Origin: Silurus meridionalis
Lineage: Eukaryota > Chordata > Actinopteri > Siluriformes > Siluridae
Assembly: GCF_014805685.1 (NCBI RefSeq)
Contig: NC_060905.1
Location: 1,897,340 to 1,961,339, forward strand
DNA length: 64,000 bases
Direction: 5' to 3'
A program made the translations under genes and the position numbers. Position 1 is the stretch's first letter. Every line of letters starts with the position of its first letter. The notes under the pieces were generated by a model, which saw nothing but the letters and a program-made list of their open reading frames with translations, was not told the origin of the DNA and ran no database searches. Below are positions 1-64,000 of this stretch, one piece after another.

Positions 1-1016
1 AGCTTTTCAAAATCAACAAGAGAGTGACAGGAAATGGAAGTCTGACACATGCGCTCTTGTTAAAGTGTTATTTTTACAACAATATCTTCACACATTTATT
101 GCGAAACAACCCCAAACATCCCAAAGCCCCTCTCTGCCCCTCTCTGCCCTCCCTGCCCCTCTCTGCCCTCCCTGCCCCGCCCCAATCTGCCCCGCCCCAC
201 CCTGCTCCATGTTCTACTAAATTGTATGTGAGCTCTAAATAGTTGCTCAAGTTTGTATGATATTATTCATTATTTGTGCAAATAGTGGACATTTCCATCT
301 AAGAAAAGACCTTCAATGGAATTCCCTTTGACCTCCAGGTTAGAATTAGATGTCAGATTGGATTGGATTGGATTGTGCATTTCAGGCGGTTTTTGGCCAG
401 CTTTGGTGCACCGTGTGTGATTAAACAAGTCGAGAAAAGAAATAAATGTTATTTTAATTTATTTATTTGTCATTTATTTACTTTACAACAACTTAAAACA
501 TCATTGCAATGTCGAGTAACGGCACCATCACAAGACAAAGAAAAAAAAAAGCGTCACCATTTCCGAAAGCTCCCCGTTTTTACCACTTTGGAGAGGGTTT
601 TCAAAAAGCTACATTTTTTTGGCTCAAAAGGGCAAAGATAGAAAGAACAAGTGAGTCCCCTGTATCTCCTGTAGTTCTCGTCCTGTCTCGCTCGCTAACC
701 AGCGAATAACACAGTAACCAGCAAACTCTGATTCTCTAGAAACACTCGGGTTCGTTAGCGGTCCGAGTACTAACACGCTGCTGTGTTTTGTAACAAAACT
801 CCAATGTTAGAGGCTCTTTAACCTTCTACCAGTAAACAGTAGTACATCCTGTTGGTTACTATGGTAACCATTCAGGTAACCTGGCATTCAGTAAATGTTT
901 TATCCTTCGTTCTGTGGTGGATCTGGAGCTCATCCAGGAAACATCCAGGAAACAATGGGCACCAGGTGGAAATACAGCTTGAATGGGATGTCTGTTTGAC
1001 GTAAGGTCATGCTGCT

Positions 1017-1023
1017 ACACACA

Positions 1024-1068
<45 letters not shown>
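1017..1068 (+). repeat. (CA)n microsatellite
   Basis: Near-perfect dinucleotide run with one interruption at its start. Confidence 0.95.
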
Positions 1069-1069
<1 letters not shown>

Positions 1070-1440
1070 GATGAGGATAAAACCAACTTCTTAAACCCGC
1101 TGCAAATGTAATATTTATATTTCTTTTTATTCTTTAACATCTTCAGATGTTTGTGCTTAATCAATACAGCGTTTGAGGGACTGAGCGTTTGTAGCTGCTA
1201 TAACATCCTGACTTTCTCTTCATTCCCAGTTCGTTCATTAGATTTGCATTATTTCACATGCTGATTTCACAGATTGATCTGCTTTTTTTAATGCTGACTG
1301 CATCTCAGGCTTCTTTTACAAATTCTAGTGAAATATCTTTCTAGAAGAGTGAAGATTATTACAACAGCAAATGGAGTGGTGTAGCACCATTAATCCACCT
1401 GCTGTTGTGTTCTGAAAATCCAGACACCCCAAAATACCCT

Positions 1441-1690
1441 GGAGGAAACCCACATGGACACAGGAGAACATGTGATCCTTAAGAACTTAAATCTGCCACC
1501 AGATGTCTCCACTCTTTAACCACTGTTTTCTTTTTAAGAACCTGAAGGAATCCCACATGGACAAGGAGAGAACATGTGAAGCTTGGCACAGACAGGAACC
1601 TGAGCTCAGGATTGACCCAAAGTACTTACCATTCCCTCAGGTTCCTGTCACATGTTCTCCTGTGTGGTTTCCTTCAGGTTATTTTTAAGT
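1441..1690. repeat. Foldback repeat with three copies of an ACAGGAGAACATGTGA core
   Basis: The core appears forward at about 1449-1475 and 1553-1580 and in inverted form at about 1640-1672. The ends read ggaggaaaccc near 1441 and its near complement near 1670, so the unit can fold into a hairpin. It resembles the GGAGGAAACCCAC...GAGAACATG interspersed repeats seen in fish, a resemblance from memory. Confidence 0.5.
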
Positions 1691-1902
1691 TCTCTGGATT
1701 TCATCTTGGTTCTCTGGGTTCTTTATGTTTTTAGAAACACACCAGCAGATGGTTTTTGCTGTGAATGAGTGTATTCCCACCTCACACACATCATTTCCAG
1801 GATACGTTACAGATCTTGACGATCCTGAGACCCTGAGCAGCATAAAATGCTTACTGAAGATAATTGACAGAAACAAATGTCTTCACAAATAGCTGAATAC
1901 AT

Positions 1903-1903
<1 letters not shown>

Positions 1904-1955
<52 letters not shown>
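1904..1955 (+). repeat. (CA)n microsatellite
   Basis: About 25 uninterrupted CA units. Confidence 0.95.
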
Positions 1956-1957
<2 letters not shown>

Positions 1958-2162
1958 CATTAGGATATGACCATAAAACTGAATTGTTTACTGATGTAAG
2001 GGAAATAAAACACTTTAAAATACTCCATTATAGGAAGTTAATATGGTGTGGGAACAGTTACTGCCTGCTTTCTTTACTGTCTAGTAGCTGAAAGCCTCAT
2101 AAAAAAAACAAAAAACAAGTGTATATATACTTTGGCTCAGCTCCAGGCCAATTATCCATTCA

Positions 2163-2165
<3 letters not shown>

Positions 2166-2213
<48 letters not shown>

Positions 2214-2227
2214 CAACACACACACAC
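2166..2227 (+). repeat. (CA)n microsatellite
   Basis: CA array with one CAACAACA interruption near 2211. Confidence 0.95.
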
Positions 2228-2554
2228 CTTGGCGTTAGCATGCATGCATGCATACAGACACACCTTCATTAAGCTTTAAAGGTCAACTTTGTCACTTCTC
2301 TAACACACGTATCACATGTCACCTGCCGTCGATGAGAAGTGAGGAACATGATCAGAAGGAGCTTTCCATTTCACATACAAATTGGAGTAAATGCAGAACT
2401 TGATAAAACGTTTACAGACCCATCAGCACCTATGAGCATGAAGTTAATAAACAGAACAACAAACTAGAATTTCCTGAAGAAGGAAATCACCAAATATTTA
2501 TTTTGGACTTCAGACTGCATGACACTATTGTTCTCGCTGTATATTTTCTTTTAT

Positions 2555-2850
2555 GGGTGGAGTCAATGATGTCAAGTAATGTCACAGATACATTTTTCAA
2601 TTGTATATGACACAATTCTCCTCGCTCAGACAAGCGTTTCGATGTGTTACACGTCCATATTCCACGTTATTTTCACTGGGGGTGAAGTCATTGATGTGAT
2701 TTTACAGATTAATTTCTTACTAAAAATAAAACCGTGTACGTGACGCATTTCTCCTCGATGAGACGAGTGTTTTGAAATATCACACGTCTATATTTCCTTT
2801 CATTTTTTGTTTGGGGGCGGAGTCAATATTATCAAGCGATGCCACTGTTT
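2555..2850 (+). repeat. Diverged tandem repeat, unit about 125-135 bp
   Basis: Three successive copies begin gggtggagtcaatgatgt (about 2555), ggggtgaagtcattgatgt (about 2679) and gggcggagtcaatattat (about 2814). Within each full unit a second landmark, ttctcctcg-tgagacaagcg with variations, recurs at about 2617 and 2750, followed by cacacgtc. The third copy is partial. Confidence 0.65.
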
Positions 2851-3539
2851 AACCCAACAAGCAACACTTCCCACAGTGCTGAACATTCTGTCCACGTTGC
2901 AGGAGTTTATTACTTCCTATAAAATAATGTGCTGCATTTTCTGCATTTTGCACTACGACGTAAACGTGATCTGGATTCTGGTCAGAAGGTGATCACAATT
3001 TCTAGAAGAGAAGCTCTGAGATTAGCTCCATCACACCATCATTCCTACGATCGAAGGGGTCAAAACTTTGTGCAGAGCAACTGACAGACTTGCAGTTAGT
3101 AATCACAGACCTGATAAAAGATACATGTAGAAAATTGGGTTCCTCTGAGGTTCTTATGATGTCTGAGCTTTTTTTTTAAAACATGGGTTCTCCTCGGAAC
3201 CTTAAAGAGAAATACAACTGAGTACACGAGGTGAAGCAGTTTGTGTACATTAACATTTGTGTTGTATTTTACAGATGGCAAGTTGACAATCCTGCTTTAA
3301 AAACCCTATAAAAAATATAATACAACATTATTTTGACAAATACACAAATATTTTGTTCATTTGAGAATTTGTCTAGAATTTATAATAAATTTAATTTAGT
3401 ATAATTATTAGAGATTTACATAAATCAAATATACAAACATTAAAAACAATCATGAGAATGTAGTAAAGCCGCAGTAAATAAAATGCGATAAAAACAGAAT
3501 GCAACGGAGAAACGCAGGAAGCTAACAGGCTTCTTTGTG

Positions 3540-3910
3540 TTCTTCTTCCAGCTTCTCCCATTAGGGGGCGCCACAGCAGATCATCCGTCTCCATACCCCT
3601 CTGTCCTCTACATCTGCCTCTTTCAGACCATCTACCTGCATGTCTTCTCTCACCACATCCATAAACCTCCTCCTTGGTCTTCCTCTTTTCCTTCTTCCTG
3701 GTGGCTCCATCCTCAGCATTCTCCTACTGATATACCCCATGTCCCTCCTCTGCACATGTCCAAACCATCTCAATCTCACCTCCCTCACCTTGTCTTCAAA
3801 ACATCCTACATGCTCTGTCCCTCTAATAAACTCATTTCTAATCCTGTCCATCGTCGTCACTCCCAATGAACATCTCATTATCTTCAGCTCATTCGCTGAA
3901 AACCACAAAA
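3540..3910 (-). mobile_element. 3' end of a LINE (RTE-like) reverse transcriptase ORF, truncated
   Basis: The minus-strand reading frame ends with RLRWFGHVQRRDMGYISRRM, RRKRGRPRRRFMDVVREDM and a CCGAP end. That is the C-terminus typical of a fish non-LTR retrotransposon polymerase, and the DNA ends in the familiar gtggcgccccctaatggga 3' tail (here at 3553-3573, in complement). Only the last roughly 115 codons remain, as expected for 5' truncation during target-primed reverse transcription. The clade call is tentative. Confidence 0.8.
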
Positions 3911-4491
3911 GTGACTAAAAAAGCGATCGTTTTTTGCTGCGAAGTTACAAACAGTTTCTGCTCACCGTGCTGATGTTTCACCTTCATCCGTGACACCAGA
4001 GTTTACTTTTCATCACTGAGGTCCTTCAGTCCCACACAAACTGACGCTTCGCATCACTTCCAGGTACTGTTTTCTTTGTTGTGTTTAATATAAAATGCTC
4101 CCGTTGCCTTGTGTTTCATGTTCTCATGCCTTAGATGACTTGGGACTCACACTTTCTCCTGTCCGCCATTCTGGGTTCTGCTTGAAAGCGTTTCGAAAGT
4201 GTTATAGGAATATAAAAAAGTTCTCCAGGTTCCACCAGAATCTCCAATTATGGTCCAGTTATAGAGGAACACTTTGTGCAGAGCAGCAGTTGGACTTCAG
4301 TTTGTCATAAGTTCATATGTCATAAGTGTGTTGCAATCTTCGATTCGATTCGATTGTGATGATGTTCAGGTTCGCAATCCCAGATCTTCTTCTGTACACG
4401 CTGCTAGAAGAAACCAGGGTGTCCACATTAGCTGTGGGAGGGACACATATTAACCAGTCACAGGCTCGAGCGCACGCACTACATGCAAACT

Positions 4492-4492
<1 letters not shown>

Positions 4493-4537
<45 letters not shown>
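4493..4537 (+). repeat. Compound (TG)n(AG)n microsatellite
   Basis: TG units pass directly into AG units about 350 bp upstream of the wnk4 start codon. Confidence 0.95.
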
Positions 4538-4720
4538 AGGACAGACAGAGTTAAAGCGTTGCAGAACGCTGGAGCACGAGGACGCTTAGAACTCAGTTAA
4601 GCGTTCTAGAGCAGAAGTTATTTTGGTTCTCGCGCTGAGAAACGTCTCGTATCCGGACGTTCAAACTAATCCGGATTTTAATTTTTTATCCAGATTTTTT
4701 TTTTTTGCTCACACCTGCGG

Positions 4721-4721
<1 letters not shown>

Positions 4722-4756
<35 letters not shown>
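4722..4756 (+). repeat. (TTG)n microsatellite in the presumptive 5' UTR or proximal promoter
   Basis: About eleven TTG units lie roughly 130 bp upstream of the wnk4 start codon. If transcribed they would be in the 5' UTR. Just upstream is an oligo-T stretch near 4695. Confidence 0.8.
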
Positions 4757-4887
4757 CAACACCATGTTGAAGTTCACCCTCTTCCCTGATGGACTGATTT
4801 GATTATATTCTGAAAGCTTCTGGGAAGCGCGAGCGTCGCGGTTCGGAAAGCGCCGAGGAGCGGAAGGAGAACCGAGGAAGCTTCACG

Positions 4888-62249
<57,362 letters not shown>

Positions 62250-62254
62250 GTACG

Positions 62255-62256
<2 letters not shown>

Positions 62257-62330
<74 letters not shown>
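62257..62330 (+). repeat. (TCTA)n microsatellite at the exon 16 donor
   Basis: About 18 TCTA units starting within eight bases of the splice donor GT at 62250. Confidence 0.95.
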
Positions 62331-62701
62331 GAACCAATGTGATTGGTTTAATATGAAGAAGATGTAGGTGATGAAAAAGAAGAATCTCTGATCATGGTGC
62401 TGCTCCAAACACATGCTCTAAACCAACATCATCTGACTAATCAGGACACAGAGCAAAGACTGATGAAATATCTCTGATATTGTGGAGTTCCCCAAAGGGA
62501 GACATGTATACTCTTTTCTGGAAGGAGTCTCCAGTTTGAGAGTTTTGTACCAGTCAGAGTGAAAGCTACAGTATAACATTCAGCTTACACTTTGTGTTTA
62601 TGACTTCAAGATAGAGAACGAGTGTTTATCACTGCTTTAAGGTTAATAAGGTACATCATTACCTATGTAGCTACACAGGTTCTTTGATTTCTTGTGTAGT
62701 G

Positions 62702-62763
<62 letters not shown>

Positions 62764-62854
62764 TCTCTTGTCACTTTCAGCAAAATACGCACAATGATTA
62801 TTTCTTTGTCAGTAGCACAGAGAGCAGCTGTTATTTAGCAGAATGTTTATTCCT

Positions 62855-62914
<60 letters not shown>

Positions 62915-63062
62915 TGGCTCGAGAGATAGATGACACCTGTGTTGTTTTTCTCTGGCAACAAATCAATGCAGCACGCTAAGAAAAACATCTCATTTTTATG
63001 GAGATGTGTGACATTGGTGATAAATTTGGTGCATTTCATTGGTGTCGAAGACATAAAGAGAG

Positions 63063-63065
<3 letters not shown>

Positions 63066-63133
<68 letters not shown>
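63066..63133 (+). repeat. (GT)n microsatellite
   Basis: About 33 uninterrupted units. Confidence 0.95.
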
Positions 63134-63134
<1 letters not shown>

Positions 63135-63624
63135 ATTTCTATTTTATTCCATCATTTTGAATATGACCCCATGGAGACTGTAAGCTGGATAACGCACATA
63201 AATAATGGCCAGTGTGATGTTAGGTGTGGGATCTCCAAGGGGTTGTGGGGTTTGGAGCATGTTCCTTGTGGGAGTTTTTTCCTCACTAACTCTGCAGCTT
63301 GGGTTGATTTTATTATACGTGTGTAAAACAGAGGGGCGGAGCCAATTACACTGATCCATTTAGCACCAGCAGTGAGATCTGCTTTTGCTTCTGATTCAGG
63401 TCAACAACATGAGGGTGTAAATGAATCCGACCCACAGGCAGCTAGTCATTTGTAGTCTTTTTTCTGCATGTTTGAAATAAAGATGTACAGGTTTTATTTA
63501 TAAGCGTTGTGTCCTCACGCTTAAAAAGGAACCCAGTTTAGAATGCTGCAGAAAAAATCCTGGAAGTGATATTCCCTGGGTTTAGGTATGTTACTGGTAT
63601 CCTAGGACATGTTACAGCCCTGCC

Positions 63625-64000
63625 TACAGATACTGTTAACTCCAGGTCAAGAGACATTCCCCTTCTCTCCAGCGTGTACCTCCACCTCTCCAGGCTCTTC
63701 TCCACCTGCTCCCTACTCTCACCATCACAATATTAATCACAATATTATCCGCAAAGATTATAGTCCACAGAGACTCCTGTCTGACCTTGTCTGTCAACCT
63801 GTCCTTCCCCACTGCAAACAGGAAAGGGCTCAGAGCCGATCCTTGATGCAGTCCAACCTCCACCTTGAACCAGTCCGTCGTTCCTACTGCACACTTCACT
63901 GCTGTCACTCTGTCCTCATACATGTCCTGCACCACCCTCACATACTTCTCTGACACACCAGACTTCCTCATACAATACCACAACTCCTCTCTCCACCCCG
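63625..64000 (-). pseudogene. LINE (RTE-like) reverse transcriptase fragment, cut by window edge
   Basis: On the minus strand it reads SEKYVRVVQDMYEDRVTAVK, GLHQGSALSPFLFAVGKDRL and IFADNIVIN. It is the same family as 20785-21130. Motif C is F-A-D-N, so the second catalytic Asp is lost, and the frame is disrupted just after it. The 5' part lies beyond position 64000. Confidence 0.85.

Larger units (their letters stand above)
1..4887. other. Upstream region of wnk4: repeats only, no gene recognised
   Basis: Apart from the listed repeats I see no coding exon here. 121-215 is a C-rich stretch of direct CCCTSYCTG-type repeats and 355-375 is a short (GGATT)4 run. The stretches 377-1016, 1960-2160, 2850-3530 and 3920-4490 show nothing recognisable. 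The first exon or UTR of wnk4 may begin somewhere after about 4500. Confidence 0.6.
62250..63620 (+). other. Intron downstream of exon 16, no further exon found
   Basis: Contains (CT)n at 62704-62765, (GT)n at 62859-62907 and (GT)n at 63066-63133. I searched for another RSQSFHTS-type exon, the WNK C-terminal coiled coil and a stop-containing terminal exon and saw none. Confidence 0.7.

Overview
This window is vertebrate nuclear DNA, most likely from a teleost fish. The support is very long (CA)n/(TG)n arrays every few kilobases, Tc1-like and hAT transposons, tRNA-derived SINE fragments, fish-type LINE tails, and a large split gene with canonical GT/AG introns. The SINE and MITE types remind me of otophysan fish such as catfish, but that is an impression, not a demonstration.

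The only host gene I can support is a plus-strand WNK kinase gene, best matched to WNK4. It starts at an ATG at 4888 in a CpG-dense exon and runs to at least 62249. I could place 16 coding exons whose phases all chain without a break: 3,061 coding nt, about 1,020 residues, with no stop codon reached, so the 3' end lies beyond the window. In order the protein has a basic, Ser/Arg-rich N-terminus, the WNK kinase domain (catalytic Lys in the glycine-rich loop, Cys at the usual beta-3 Lys position, HRDLK, DLG, activation-loop serines), a first CCT/PF2-like domain, a short charged helix, an acidic KLHL3-type degron, the CETDGYLSSSG block, a second CCT domain, and a Ser-rich tail. In mammals WNK4 phosphorylates SPAK/OSR1, which control NCC and NKCC cotransporters, and it is degraded through KLHL3-CUL3.

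The most unusual host feature is at the 3' end. Exons 14, 15 and 16 (61455-62249) are three tandem copies of one 40-43 codon exon. All are phase 1-1 and all end in R-S-Q-S-F-H-T-S. The third copy has a (TG)16 run just before its acceptor and a (TCTA)n array at its donor. A second notable feature is a pair of inverted repeats of about 360 bp in introns 9 and 12. They flank exons 10-12, which encode the second CCT domain, and are a plausible driver of circular RNA or exon skipping.

Layout: 1-4887 is upstream DNA with repeats and a LINE tail. 4888-5559 is exon 1. 5560-29243 is a 23.7-kb first intron filled with microsatellites, minisatellites, MITEs, a LINE copy and mariner/Tc1 relics. 29244-29745 holds exons 2-3. 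29746-44813 holds introns 3 and 4 around exon 4, with a frameshifted but otherwise complete Tc1-like element at 31024-32635. 44814-48744 holds exons 5-7. 48745-58490 holds exons 8-12, a second Tc1-like element (53925-55322) and an hAT element with an 8-bp target duplication (56863-58034). 58491-62249 holds exons 13-16. The rest is intron with a LINE fragment cut by the window edge. No rRNA, genuine tRNA, CRISPR array or second host gene was seen.
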